A DNA stretch of 64,000 bases from Uranotaenia lowii (lineage: Eukaryota; Arthropoda; Insecta; Diptera; Culicidae). A model generated the notes under the pieces. It saw only the letters and a program-made list of their open reading frames with translations. It was not told the origin of the DNA and searched no databases. The translations under genes and the position numbers were made by a program. Shown piece after piece: positions 11,906 through 21,735 of the stretch. Each line of letters starts with the position of its first letter. Position 1 is the first letter of the stretch. The stretch lies in NCBI RefSeq assembly GCF_029784155.1, contig NC_073692.1, forward strand, positions 234,998,503 through 235,062,502, in the 5' to 3' direction.

Positions 11906-12202
11906 GATTCTTGAGAATCAATGCAATAGATTTGTCCGGAGAAGGCAATTCTCTTTATCAGCGGATGTGAATGCTCTCGCTCACTCTTATGTGTTGACAA
12001 TCTCACTCTTGATTCTTCGATTTATACCTATCTCCCCGCACAGCTTGGGGGAACAGACGTAGAAATAGCACTTTCTTTCACCGGACAAGTCGATATCTAA
12101 GGAGTTTTGCCATCCATGATTACACGAAATATTTAGAGATCCTTAGTTCAAGGTTTGTTTACATGAAATGTACAGCAAGAATCAAAGAATATTGAAAATC
12201 CA

Positions 12203-12919
12203 ACACTCAGAAAAATACTATTATGTATGCCATAAGATTCTCTTATGAAGTGGCGCCATAAGAAAAATTAATGAAATTCATAAGATTGTCTTATGACGCG
12301 AATGAATTCTGAAGATGAACGCCTACTTCAATGAAAGGTTGTTGCTTTTCATAAGAGATTCTTATGGAAACAGTAAATCACTTTCTAATAAGAAAAATTC
12401 TCGATATTTCATGCTGAAAACATTCACTATATTGTTTGCCAAATTTGTTTAAAATTAAATCCTTCATGGTCACCATCAGCAGCGCATCAACAGACGGCTC
12501 CATCAAAGTTTTTTTTTGCCACATCTTAATCTTCGACCTTTCGTTTTTTGCCGATCAGCTTGCTGAAAAGTAAACAAATAATGTATTTTAGTTTACTAAT
12601 ATATTCAACGTTCACACCAAAAACATCAAATCGAACTTACCATTCCGGAGATAACAATAACATTTAACATTGAAGAAAAACTATAATAAACTATGAACTG
12701 GCGATTGCTTCGTACTGTTAGATGATGAAAAAAAAACTGATGCTATGAATGAATGTGTTCATCATTTTTTCACAATGCCGTTTCTTTTATTTTTCATAAG
12801 AACATCGTATGAAAATTGAAAGAATTTCATAAGACTTTTATGAAAAATTAGTTTGGACGCAAAAAAGTGGTCCATAAGATGTATCTTATGAAATTTATAA
12901 TAAACTTTCCTCTGAGTGT
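12203..12919. mobile_element. MITE with ACACTCAG termini and repeated CATAAGA palindromes
   Basis: The left end is ACACTCAGAAAAA and the right end is TTTCCTCTGAGTGT, inverted. Inside, short palindromes of the type CATAAGATTCTCTTATG recur at about 12231, 12281, 12350 and 12872. About 717 bp and non-coding. No clear target duplication. Confidence 0.7.
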
Positions 12920-12949
12920 ATGGAATCTCTAATATAGTTCATCTACGGT

Positions 12950-13058
12950 TTCATGTATCTTTCCAACTTTTGGAGCATATAAACTTGAAATTACACCCTG
13001 TCAGTAAATGCAAAAGACAGCGAGTTGGATTTTTTCCAAAAAGATATGATAAAAATAA
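12950..13058 (-). mobile_element. Fragment of MITE family A
   Basis: Contains TTGGAGCATATAAACTTGAAATTACA...CTGTCAG and TTTTTCCAAAAAGATATG, matching (inverted) the 5' part of family A copies at 3700 and 22620. It is cut by the MITE at 13065. Confidence 0.55.
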
Positions 13059-13064
13059 AAAAAA

Positions 13065-13897
13065 GGGGATAAAGTATTCCCATTAGACCGCTGCAAAAAA
13101 TGACTTTTTGCTCCCATATGTTTTTTCGATGCCTTTTGGGTCACCAAGCATCGGTGTAAAATTTGAGATGATTTGGTTTGTTCCTGAGTTAGCGCAACGC
13201 GTTTAAGTTTTGTAAGCAAATTTGTATGGAAGAAAAAATTTCTACACATTAAATCATCCAGAAAATTCAAATAAATAAGCTTGAAATGAAGTCGGTCTTT
13301 GATTTTTGGGTTTGACTATTCTTAAGCTTCATTTTTTGCTAACATGACAAGCAGCTAAGAATTTCATGAAAAAAGTTATAACCATATCAAAATACAAAAT
13401 CTGAATCCATTGAAAAATATTTAAAAATTCCGGATTTTGCTTGCTAGGGCTGTTAATGAAAGCATGAAATGTTTTTGCAAAACTATAAATCAATAAATTC
13501 TCTGGCAATGCAAAGCAGTTTTTTGAGATTTTTTATTTCATCCTACGGTTACACAGCTATTTTTTTTATAACATCGAATAACTTTTCTGGGGTATAAGTT
13601 AGGTTTTTACTTTGTTCACATGAATAGTACTGCAAGAATCAAGGAATATTTTTCATCCAAAGTTAAATTTTTTGGAACTCTCAGTACATCTCTGGCGATT
13701 TTGAATGAAAAATTTTGTTTTCCCATGCAAAATTAAAACTCGTTGCGCTAATTCAGGACTGAATGGATCGCTTCCAAAACTTTTATTGCTATTTCTGACA
13801 GCAAAAACAACAAAAAAAAAGTCATGGGAGGTGTAAAAATTTAAGAATTTGAAATTTCCATATAAAGCTTGCAGCGGTCTTATTCCCATTCTCCCCT
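13065..13897. mobile_element. MITE with long TIRs (about 190 bp arms)
   Basis: The left arm starts GGGGATAAAGTATTCCCATTAGACCGCTGC and the right arm ends GCAGCGGTCTTATTCCCATTCTCCCC. Inner parts of both arms also pair (TTAGCGCAACGCGTTTAAGTTTTG on the left with AAAACTCGTTGCGCTAA on the right). About 833 bp, foldback in form, with no ORF of interest. Confidence 0.75.
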
Positions 13898-14039
13898 ATC
13901 AATTGAATGAAATATTACTATCAAACGACATCCCTAACTATGTTTTATACAAAAAAAAGTTATGATATCTTAAATTTTGTCAAAATTTCAGCTTTGACGT
14001 ATGCTTGTCATCAAGTTCTACCATTTCAATTTAATAAGT

Positions 14040-14521
14040 TAGGGGAGAATGCGGATACTTGATCCCTGAGAATACTTGATTCCTTAGCTATATCTCGAAA
14101 CTGTAGTGACTTACAAAAATCAAAATTTCTAGGAAAATGTGCCAAATGGAGCAAAAGAACTATGCTATAAGCTCAAAAAAAAAAAATAACAGAATAGTTT
14201 TTCGAGTTTTTGAACTTTGTATGAAAAATTTCACAAGTCGCATTTTGTGAAATTTTTCTTTCCTTATTTTTTTTTCATCACTTTAAATTGTTTCTGACAT
14301 AAAAAAGTAAAACCAATAAAAAAATTCCAATATATAAATCGTTGGAGTATGATATGAACTACATAATACCATGTTTTCAACACAATGATAAACTCTCAAC
14401 ATTTTTCAGACAATGTTTTCTAAAATGTTCATTATGGGTTCAATTGATCCCTAGAGTTCAAAAAGATATATTTTCCATCTTAATAGATCTTGACCATTAT
14501 TGCTGATTGCGAGATAACTAA
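14040..14521 (-). mobile_element. MITE family A copy 3, left part (split by the errantivirus)
   Basis: Starts AGGGGAGAATGCGGATACTTGATCCCTGAG, the family A right end in inverted orientation. The interior parallels copy 1 reversed (GTGCCAAATGGAGCAAA, CAATTGATCCCTAGAG). It breaks at the 4-bp duplication CTAA at 14518-14521 and continues at 21736. Confidence 0.8.
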
Positions 14522-14768
14522 AGTTACCGAAGGAACCGGCCCATCGAGGATCGTGCTCTAGCAGACGCACGATCAGCAGAACCACACCTGGAGCAGCGCA
14601 CCATCATCGGACGAGGGTATCAAGTATCATTTGATGCACTCGTCATTTGTCGCCCCAGTGGGGCTCGGTAGTATTAAGAGCGAAAGTAATAAATCATTCT
14701 AGTTTCGGCCCCGGTACAGTTCAGTTTAGTTTTTTAAAAACATACCGAAGTACCCCGCGAATTTAACT
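14522..14768 (+). repeat. 5' LTR of errantivirus
   Basis: Begins AGTTACCGAAGG and ends GCGAATTTAACT. An AATAAA polyadenylation signal is at 14688-14693, followed by GTACAGTTCAGTTTAG. The start of the LTR also encodes the last residues of Env in the 3' copy. No TATA box is obvious, and an initiator-type promoter is likely for this family. Confidence 0.95.
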
Positions 14769-14784
14769 GGCGCAGTCGGTAGGA
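14768..14784 (+). other. Primer binding site, tRNA-Ser type
   Basis: TGGCGCAGTCGGTAGGA matches the 3' end of insect tRNA-Ser (TGGCGCAGTCGGCAGGA) at 16 of 17 bases, from memory of that tRNA. It overlaps the last LTR base, as in 17.6 and 297. Confidence 0.8.
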
Positions 14785-15028
14785 TGCGCAAAGTGTTTTA
14801 AAGTTCGTCAAGTAAGACATTTCCGACGGTTTATCGGAAATTTGTAGCTTTAAAGGCTAAAAGGACATTAAGCACTGGTAAATTATTCGAACAGTTCTAT
14901 CCTCAACGGATTATTGAGGACAGTGAAAGTGTTGTAATAAGTGACAGTGAAAAAGTGTCAAAGTGCGCATCGGAATCAACAATCACGGCCACGGGACGGC
15001 TAGAATCCTTACGGACGAAGGATTATCG

Positions 15029-15037
15029 AACGTAAGT
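15029..15037 (+). promoter_or_regulatory. Candidate 5' splice site for env mRNA
   Basis: AAC|GTAAGT in the untranslated leader, upstream of gag, is a strong donor match. It would join to the acceptor at 19940 just before env. Confidence 0.5.
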
Positions 15038-15191
15038 AATAGAAAAGCTAAGTTAGTTCTATAAGTGAACAATATAACCAAAAAGTGAAACAATATAACG
15101 AAAAAAATAATAATACAGTGAAATAAAAATTAAAAATTCAATATTTAAAAATTTTTTTAACACAATTTAAAAGTGAAATTAAAGAAATAAA

Positions 15192-16445
15192 ATGTCTAAT
15201 GATAATGAAACACAAAGAATGCTTGAGGAGACCCAAGCGGTCTTCGAAAAAGCGGAAAAAATACTAAAATCGATGCAGACCCCTCAGGTCATCCGGGATT
15301 TACAACCCTTTAGGGGAGAACCCGGCAAATTGCATTCGTTCCTTAAAGCAGCTAATGACTGCATACCCTTCATTGAACCTATGGCTGGCACGCCATTCCA
15401 TGACATTTGGCTGCAGGCCTTAAGATCAAAAATAATAGGACCCGCAGATCAGGTCCTAGAGCTGTATGGTACGCAGCTTATCTGGTCCGAAATTCAATCA
15501 AACCTTATAGCGTACTATAGCGACAAAAGGGACCAGGTAACGCTGACAAGAGAATTGTTTTCTCTTGTTCAGCAATCGAATATTGAAGACTTCTACGCAA
15601 ACGTTTGTAACAAACTATCACTTCTAATAAACAATGTAACAATAAGTACAGAAAACGGTGCAGTGCGGGCAGACAGAATTGCCACGCACAAGGAAAATGC
15701 ACTACAAGTATTTTTGGCAGGCTTGAGAGAGCCAATTGGTGGAATCGTAAGGGCAAGACAGCCCAAAAACCTGAAAGAAGCCTTTGATGCAGCTATGCAG
15801 GAAGGTAACTTTCTCAAAAAAACGAACCCTTTCAAAAATGAGGCCCCTCAAAGGCCACCCAAACCACATTTTTCGTTCCGTCCTCAAACATTTAATCCCT
15901 TCAATCAATCTCAGGTAAGTCAACCCCCACTTCGTCAGACCCAGGCATTTGGAATGCCTAATCCATTTAACCAACCCCAAGCAGGTCCATCCCAATTTCC
16001 ATCCAGACCCGCATTCATACCGAAATTTCCAATTCCAAGACTTCCTATGCCCAACAGGAACGCATTTGCACCAAAACCCTATAGCAGATTTCCCCCACCG
16101 ACTCCGATGGACGTAGATCAGTCAATCCAAACGAAAAATGTTAATTATATGAACAGAAACAAACTTTTCAACAAGCAAGAAATTCGAACACACGAGCAAT
16201 ACCCCGAAGATCAATCTTATCTAGAAAACTATTATCCTGATCCATACTACCCTTATTATAATCCTTATCATCCCTACTTCGATCCAAATTACAATTACTA
16301 TCCGGAGGAGGATTCTCCAGCAGAGAATCCAAATAAAATTAAAAATCAATTAGAGACCCCTACATTATCGGAATCCAAAACAGAAACCGATAATGAAGAC
16401 GATTTAAATTTTCAGGTGGATCTAGGTCCAACGAAAAAGACCTAA
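15192..16445 (+). CDS. gag: Errantivirus Gag polyprotein
   Basis: A 417-residue structural protein that should assemble into virus-like particles in the cytoplasm. The ATG at 15192 is the first of the open frame after an A-rich leader. Residues ~1-200 form a helical capsid-like region (LQPFRGEPGKLHSFL, then a FLAGLREPIGG motif near 175) like gypsy/17.6 Gag. The last ~200 residues are rich in Pro, Phe, Asn and Gln, then Tyr (YYPDPYYPYYNPYHPYFDPNYNYY spread over about 345-370). There is no CCHC knuckle, as is usual in errantiviruses. The frame overlaps pol, and pol is expected to be made by -1 frameshifting at 16406-16412. Uninterrupted. Confidence 0.93.
   Translation: MSNDNETQRMLEETQAVFEKAEKILKSMQTPQVIRDLQPFRGEPGKLHSFLKAANDCIPFIEPMAGTPFHDIWLQALRSKIIGPADQVLELYGTQLIWSEIQSNLIAYYSDKRDQVTLTRELFSLVQQSNIEDFYANVCNKLSLLINNVTISTENGAVRADRIATHKENALQVFLAGLREPIGGIVRARQPKNLKEAFDAAMQEGNFLKKTNPFKNEAPQRPPKPHFSFRPQTFNPFNQSQVSQPPLRQTQAFGMPNPFNQPQAGPSQFPSRPAFIPKFPIPRLPMPNRNAFAPKPYSRFPPPTPMDVDQSIQTKNVNYMNRNKLFNKQEIRTHEQYPEDQSYLENYYPDPYYPYYNPYHPYFDPNYNYYPEEDSPAENPNKIKNQLETPTLSESKTETDNEDDLNFQVDLGPTKKT
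16406..16412 (+). promoter_or_regulatory. Candidate -1 ribosomal frameshift site (gag/pol)
   Basis: A_AAT_TTT lies in register with the gag frame and fits the X_XXY_YYZ rule. The -1 frame is open from 16397 through pol, while gag stops at 16445, so slippage here would give Gag-Pol. TTTCAGG directly follows. Confidence 0.6.
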
Positions 16446-16465
16446 ACAATTTTATCCCTTATGTC

Positions 16466-19400
16466 ATGATTCAAACCTCTAAAGGACAATTAAAATTTTT
16501 GGTGGACACTGGTGCCAACAAAAATTATATTAGCAAGAATCATGTAAATATTGAAAAATGTAGGACGACTAATGCAGCAAAAGTGCGTAACATTAGTGGC
16601 CTGCATACAGTTGACAAATTCGTGGAATTCAACCCCTTTCCACAAATTCAAAATAATAAACTCCTTTTTTTTGTCTTCGACTTCCATCCTTTCTTTGATG
16701 GGTTGATAGGCTATGAAGCACTCAGACAAATGGGAGCTGAGATTTTAACTGCTTCAAACGAACTAAAAATTTCGGGTGAGAGGATCAAAATGTATAAAAA
16801 GTATCCTCAAAAATCGTTTACTCTCAATGCAAACGAAATAAACATTATTCCGATTGAGACTTTGGAAAATGGAGATTTTTGCATTGAAGACGATCGCGAG
16901 ATTCACCCTGGCGTATTTTTGTTAGCAGGATTATATTCTGCAAATGACAACCTTGCTAATGTGTTGTTGAGTAACACATTGGACGAAACAGTTAAATTAA
17001 AGCGAAATATTTCAATTGGCGAAATAAATCATGTCGAAGCGACAGCTTCTAAACTTCCTCTCAAAGGTGGAAAAACGAACAAAAGTTCATTGCTTCCACA
17101 ATTGAGATTGAGTCATTTGAACTCTGAGGAAAAAAAGAAACTGACTGAACTTCTGATTCAATACGATGATATTTTTCATCAAGATGGTCAAAAGCTCAGC
17201 TTTACTAACGCGATCAAACATCGCATTAACACCACCGATGACCTACCGGTATACACGAAATCCTATCGTTATCCCTTCTGCCACAAGGAAGAAGTACAAC
17301 GACAGATTTCAAAGATGCTGGACCAAGGCATCATAAGGCCATCAGTCTCCCCATGGTCCTCACCCATTTGGATCGTCCCCAAAAAGGTCGATGCTTCTGG
17401 CTTGAAGAAATGGCGATTGGTGATTGATTACAGGAAGCTAAATGAAAAAACTATTAGCGACCGGTACCCTATTCCTAATATCACTGAGATATTAGACAAA
17501 TTAGGGAAATGCATGTATTTCTCAACGCTCGATCTAGCCTCAGGGTTTCATCAGATCGAAGTACATGAGAAAGACATACCGAAGACGGCATTTAGCGTTG
17601 ATCACGGTTTATACGAGTTTGTCAGGATGCCCTTTGGCCTCCGAAACGCTCCATCAACTTTTCAAAGAGTTATGGATAACATACTCCGTGATCATATCGG
17701 AAAAATATGCTTGGTCTATATGGACGATATAATTGTCTATTCAACCAGCCTTCAAGAACACTTGGAGAATCTGGGAAAAATCTTCAATACTTTGAAGAAA
17801 TTCAATATGAAGGTCCAATTAGACAAAAGTGAGTTTTTACATAAGGAAGTAGCTTTTCTGGGACACGTCGTGACACCCGAAGGTGTAAAACCTAACCCGG
17901 ACAAGATCAAGGCAATAAAAGAATGGACTTTGCCCAACACCGAAAAGGACCTGAGAGCTTTCTTAGGAATTCTCGGTTACTATCGCAAATTCATTCGTGA
18001 CTTTGCCAGGATAGCCAAACCTTTAACTCAACAGTTGAGAAAGGGAGAGCGTGTTACTCATACGCCCGAATTCATCTCAGCATTTGAGAAATGTAAAAAG
18101 ATCCTTACAAGCAGCCAAATTTTGATATATCCAGATTTCACGAAGCAATTTGTGTTAACGACGGATGCCTCAAAATATGCCGTAGGAGCGGTCTTGTCTC
18201 AAGGACCAATTGGACAAGATAAGCCCATTGCCTTTGCTTCTCGAACCTTATCGAAAAGTGAGGAGAAATATAGCACAATCGAAAAAGAACTTTTAGCCAT
18301 AGATTGGGCGTGTAAGTATTTTAGACCATATGTTTATGGAAGAAAATTTATCCTCTACACGGACCATCAGCCATTAACATACGCCTTAAACCTCAAAGAC
18401 CCTCACGGAAAACTCGCAAGATGGTCTCTAAGATTAAAGGAATATGACTTTGAAATTAAATTCAGACCCGGTAAACAAAACGTCGTCGCCGACGGTCTGT
18501 CCAGAATAAATTTGGAAGGTAATCTAGAAGGAAATCTAACAGGAGATCTGCACAATAATGATCAAAGTGATGACGAAAGCTCTTCAGATATCACTGCCCA
18601 TTCTGCAGAATCGGATAATGAAGATTTCTTGAAAATGACAGAACTACCTCTGAATATTTATAGAAACCAAATTCTTCTGAAACAAGGAGACCAAGAATCA
18701 GAAGAGTTTGAAGAAATTTTCCCAGGAATTTTCAGAAGAACCTTAACCAAAGTGGTATTTGGCGTACCATTCTTCATAAGAATGTTTAAGGACTTCTTAC
18801 ACCCATCCAGGATAACAGGTATACTTTGCCCCGAATCCTTGTTAAATACCCTCCAAATTACTTATAAAAATTATTTTTCTCGAAACAAAACCTTTAAAGT
18901 TATACTAACGCAATGTTTATTACAGGACCTCAGAAGCACAGAAGAACAGGATGCCATTATCGAAAATACACATCAACGTGCCCACAGGGGTGTGGAAGAA
19001 AACCAGAAAGTAATAATTAAAAGGTTTTATTTCCCAAAAATGCGGAATAAGATTCGAACATACATAAATCTCTGCACAACATGCCTTGAGAATAAGTATG
19101 AGCGAATCCCGTACAAAATTTCCTTTGCTTCTACACCTATTCCCAAAAAACCCCTAGACATAGTCCACATGGATATTTTCATTTCCCAACCAAACCTTTT
19201 TATCTCTACAGTAGACAAACTTTCTCGCTTTGCTGTCCTAACTCCCATAAAATCCAGATCAATACCGGACATAAAAAAGGCTCTGATCAAAATTATTTCT
19301 ACCTTTGGCACTCCTAAACTGATTGTTTGTGACAACGAACCAGCATTTCGATCCATTGAAATTCGAAGTCTACTTAACAGACTTGAATCAGAACTTTATT

Positions 19401-19906
19401 TTGTACCACCCAATAACAGCCAAGTAAACGGCATCGTTGAAAAATTCCATTCCACCCTGAGTGAAATTTTTCTTTGCATCAAAGATAAGTATGATGACAT
19501 TCCTGACAAACAGAAATATCTAATTGCCACAACACTTTATAATACAACCATTCATTCTGCAACAAAACTTAAACCCCTAGAAATATTTTATGGCATTAAA
19601 GAAGGAGAAGAACGACCCCTAAATCTTGAACTTATTTTGGAAAATAGAAATAAAATTTTCGATGAAGTCGTAGAACGACTAGAAAAATATCAAAAACAAA
19701 CTATAGACCAACACAACAAAAACAGATCCCCTGAACCAAACTTTGAAACAGACCAAAGCTTGTACAACAGAATACAAGGAATCAGGAACAAAAAACGTAG
19801 AAGATACAAAAAAGTTAAGGTCTTACAAGACAAACGTAAAACTTTTACTGATCATAGGAATATTGTAATTCATAAATCAAAATTGAAAAAACTTAGGAAA
19901 AGTTAA
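16466..19906 (+). CDS. pol: Errantivirus Pol: protease, reverse transcriptase, RNase H, integrase
   Basis: 1,146 residues from the first ATG; the frame is open from 16397, so the true product is probably a Gag-Pol fusion. The aspartic protease has D14-T-G-A. The RT has FSTLDLASGFHQI, MPFGLRNAPSTFQ and the catalytic YMDD at about 418-421. RNase H has TTDAS at about 565-569, then the EKELLAI and TDHQPL acidic residues. The integrase has an H-x3-H...C-x2-C zinc finger (about 836-873) and catalytic D903, D956 and E992, giving DD35E spacing. The C-terminus is highly basic. All active-site residues are present, and no stops or shifts interrupt the frame. It copies the RNA genome and integrates it. 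Close to the Pol of 17.6/297-type elements in layout. Confidence 0.95.
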   Translation: MIQTSKGQLKFLVDTGANKNYISKNHVNIEKCRTTNAAKVRNISGLHTVDKFVEFNPFPQIQNNKLLFFVFDFHPFFDGLIGYEALRQMGAEILTASNELKISGERIKMYKKYPQKSFTLNANEINIIPIETLENGDFCIEDDREIHPGVFLLAGLYSANDNLANVLLSNTLDETVKLKRNISIGEINHVEATASKLPLKGGKTNKSSLLPQLRLSHLNSEEKKKLTELLIQYDDIFHQDGQKLSFTNAIKHRINTTDDLPVYTKSYRYPFCHKEEVQRQISKMLDQGIIRPSVSPWSSPIWIVPKKVDASGLKKWRLVIDYRKLNEKTISDRYPIPNITEILDKLGKCMYFSTLDLASGFHQIEVHEKDIPKTAFSVDHGLYEFVRMPFGLRNAPSTFQRVMDNILRDHIGKICLVYMDDIIVYSTSLQEHLENLGKIFNTLKKFNMKVQLDKSEFLHKEVAFLGHVVTPEGVKPNPDKIKAIKEWTLPNTEKDLRAFLGILGYYRKFIRDFARIAKPLTQQLRKGERVTHTPEFISAFEKCKKILTSSQILIYPDFTKQFVLTTDASKYAVGAVLSQGPIGQDKPIAFASRTLSKSEEKYSTIEKELLAIDWACKYFRPYVYGRKFILYTDHQPLTYALNLKDPHGKLARWSLRLKEYDFEIKFRPGKQNVVADGLSRINLEGNLEGNLTGDLHNNDQSDDESSSDITAHSAESDNEDFLKMTELPLNIYRNQILLKQGDQESEEFEEIFPGIFRRTLTKVVFGVPFFIRMFKDFLHPSRITGILCPESLLNTLQITYKNYFSRNKTFKVILTQCLLQDLRSTEEQDAIIENTHQRAHRGVEENQKVIIKRFYFPKMRNKIRTYINLCTTCLENKYERIPYKISFASTPIPKKPLDIVHMDIFISQPNLFISTVDKLSRFAVLTPIKSRSIPDIKKALIKIISTFGTPKLIVCDNEPAFRSIEIRSLLNRLESELYFVPPNNSQVNGIVEKFHSTLSEIFLCIKDKYDDIPDKQKYLIATTLYNTTIHSATKLKPLEIFYGIKEGEERPLNLELILENRNKIFDEVVERLEKYQKQTIDQHNKNRSPEPNFETDQSLYNRIQGIRNKKRRRYKKVKVLQDKRKTFTDHRNIVIHKSKLKKLRKS

Positions 19907-19930
19907 ATTTTGCACTAAACAAACTCTTTT

Positions 19931-19940
19931 TACCCCACAG
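19931..19940 (+). promoter_or_regulatory. Candidate 3' splice site for env mRNA
   Basis: CTTTTTACCCCACAG ends at 19940, a pyrimidine-rich tract and AG only four bases before the env ATG at 19945. Errantivirus env is translated from a spliced RNA, so this is a logical acceptor. Confidence 0.6.
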
Positions 19941-19944
19941 CATA

Positions 19945-21528
19945 ATGTCTCACTTGAGTAACCTCGTAATTCTGATCGTAATAAGAACAATCATTTGTCA
20001 ATATGTTCAAATTCACGATATAACGAACAACGCAGGAGCGTTGATTCTTCAAAGAGGAGAAGGGAGGATAATCGCAGGATATGATAGACTCTTACATATT
20101 ATCGAACTACCACAATTTGAAATGTCCATTTCTATCCTTGAAAATGTGTCTCAACAACTTAAAAACTCATCAAGTGAATTGTCAGAAATTTTACAAACAA
20201 AATTAAGAGAAATCAGATTTACATTTAACACTATCAATATAAATTCATTTAGATCAAAACGTGCAATTGAAACCCTTGGAAGTGTAATTAAATTTGTATC
20301 AGGAAATTTAGACGCAGAGGATTTAAGAATTATAAACTCAGATTTAGACAGCCTAAGGAAATCGCAAGCAGGATTAATAAAACAAAATAACAGACAAATA
20401 AAAATCAACTCCAAATTTGAAAATAGGATAAACCTTGTGAACAACGACATAAAAATTCAACAAAACCTTTTGAGAAATTTTCTCCAAACTAGCGATAACG
20501 TGATAACTGAAAATCAAAGAATAGCCTTGATATTCAAAACCGATATACTTCTAGACTCACTAAAATCTATAGAATACGCGATTATGCTTGCAAAACTTAA
20601 CATTATAAGTAGGCAAATCCTCTCGACTAAAGAAATCAAAACAATTGTAAACGAACTAAACAATCAAGGCGTGGAGATACACCATCTGGACAACATCGAC
20701 GATATCCTCACTACAACGGTCATCTATAAAGGATCAACTCTTATCATCTCGGTGAACATTCCCAGACTCCTTCCAACCAAGTATCAGGAATTCGTAATCG
20801 AACCCTTACCAATCTCCAACCGGACATTCAAAATCAATCATCGTACGGTTTTTGCGAACTCGGAGCAAACGCTAGCCACCATTTCACCATGCCGTGGAAA
20901 CGACAAAGTCCAAATTTGTGAGAGAACCCAAATTATTGACATCAGCAATAACCAATGCGAAAGTTCAATAGTCCGAGCTCAACATGGAGCATGCGATATG
21001 ACAGAAAAAGCTGCGACAACGGAAGTCAGGCAAATTACACCAGGCACACTATTGGTGATAGCCAACAACCGCAATGTCACCTTGAACAGCACCTGTGGAA
21101 TCTACGATAAAGTTCTCACGGGAATTCATACAATTCTATTTCACAATTGCTCAGTAAGAATAAAAAACGAGCTATATGAGAACTATGAAATCGAGTTTCG
21201 GCAGAAGACGATTTTGCCTATACAAGCAGAAAAAATATCGCCCGTGTACGTTGAACCGCACACCAATTATTCGGAAATTAAAGAACTGCACCTGAAAACC
21301 AGAAGACACCTGGAAAGTCTCGAATCCAAGCAAACTGTTCAAAATGCATCACTAAGCTTTTTCGCCATAGTGATGATTTTACTGGTGGGTTTCGGCTTAA
21401 AGAAATTCAAAGAAAAGCTAGCAAAATTCCAGATCGCAACGGACGCAGAAATGCCCCAACCGAGACGTTTGGGACTTACGGAGGGAGCAGTTACCGAAGG
21501 AACCGGCCCATCGAGGATCGTGCTCTAG
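19945..21528 (+). CDS. env: Errantivirus envelope glycoprotein
   Basis: 527 residues, with the layout of insect errantivirus Env (related to baculovirus F proteins). It has an N-terminal hydrophobic signal peptide (about 1-19) and a furin-type site RSKR at about 103-106. A hydrophobic fusion-peptide-like stretch follows at once, then a long helical region and a Cys-rich segment (about 310-400) with several N-x-S/T sites. One transmembrane helix lies at about 470-488, followed by a short basic tail. The frame runs 40 nt into the 3' LTR, as in other members. It starts 38 nt after the pol stop and is expected from a spliced mRNA. The frame is intact. By family knowledge it could support cell-to-cell transfer; nothing here shows that it does. 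Confidence 0.9.
   Translation: MSHLSNLVILIVIRTIICQYVQIHDITNNAGALILQRGEGRIIAGYDRLLHIIELPQFEMSISILENVSQQLKNSSSELSEILQTKLREIRFTFNTININSFRSKRAIETLGSVIKFVSGNLDAEDLRIINSDLDSLRKSQAGLIKQNNRQIKINSKFENRINLVNNDIKIQQNLLRNFLQTSDNVITENQRIALIFKTDILLDSLKSIEYAIMLAKLNIISRQILSTKEIKTIVNELNNQGVEIHHLDNIDDILTTTVIYKGSTLIISVNIPRLLPTKYQEFVIEPLPISNRTFKINHRTVFANSEQTLATISPCRGNDKVQICERTQIIDISNNQCESSIVRAQHGACDMTEKAATTEVRQITPGTLLVIANNRNVTLNSTCGIYDKVLTGIHTILFHNCSVRIKNELYENYEIEFRQKTILPIQAEKISPVYVEPHTNYSEIKELHLKTRRHLESLESKQTVQNASLSFFAIVMILLVGFGLKKFKEKLAKFQIATDAEMPQPRRLGLTEGAVTEGTGPSRIVL
21481..21488 (+). other. Short polypurine tract before the 3' LTR
   Basis: GAGGGAGC immediately precedes the 3' LTR and lies inside the env frame. 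It is shorter than typical tracts but in the right place for plus-strand priming. Confidence 0.5.
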
Positions 21529-21735
21529 CAGACGCACGATCAGCAGAACCACACCTGGAGCAGCGCACCATCATCGGACGAGGGTATCAAGTATCATTTG
21601 ATGCACTCGTCATTTGTCGCCCCAGTGGGGCTCGGTAGTATTAAGAGCGAAAGTAATAAATCATTCTAGTTTCGGCCCCGGTACAGTTCAGTTTAGTTTT
21701 TTTAAAACATACCGAAGTACCCCGCGAATTTAACT
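21489..21735 (+). repeat. 3' LTR of errantivirus
   Basis: Same 247 bp as the 5' LTR with a single A/T difference by eye. Contains the env stop codon (21526-21528) and the AATAAA signal. Confidence 0.95.

Larger units (their letters stand above)
14522..21735 (+). mobile_element. Full-length errantivirus (Ty3/gypsy LTR retroelement with env)
   Basis: The element is 7,214 bp with 247-bp LTRs that begin AGTTA and end TAACT, a tRNA-Ser-type primer site, and uninterrupted gag, pol and env frames in the order seen in 17.6/297/tom and gypsy errantiviruses. Errantiviruses are insect endogenous retroviruses. The target duplication is CTAA (14518-14521 and 21736-21739). The two LTRs differ at one position by eye (T6A5 against T7A4 near the 3' end), so the insertion is recent. 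It lies inside a family A MITE. No damage was seen in any of the three genes. Confidence 0.95.
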
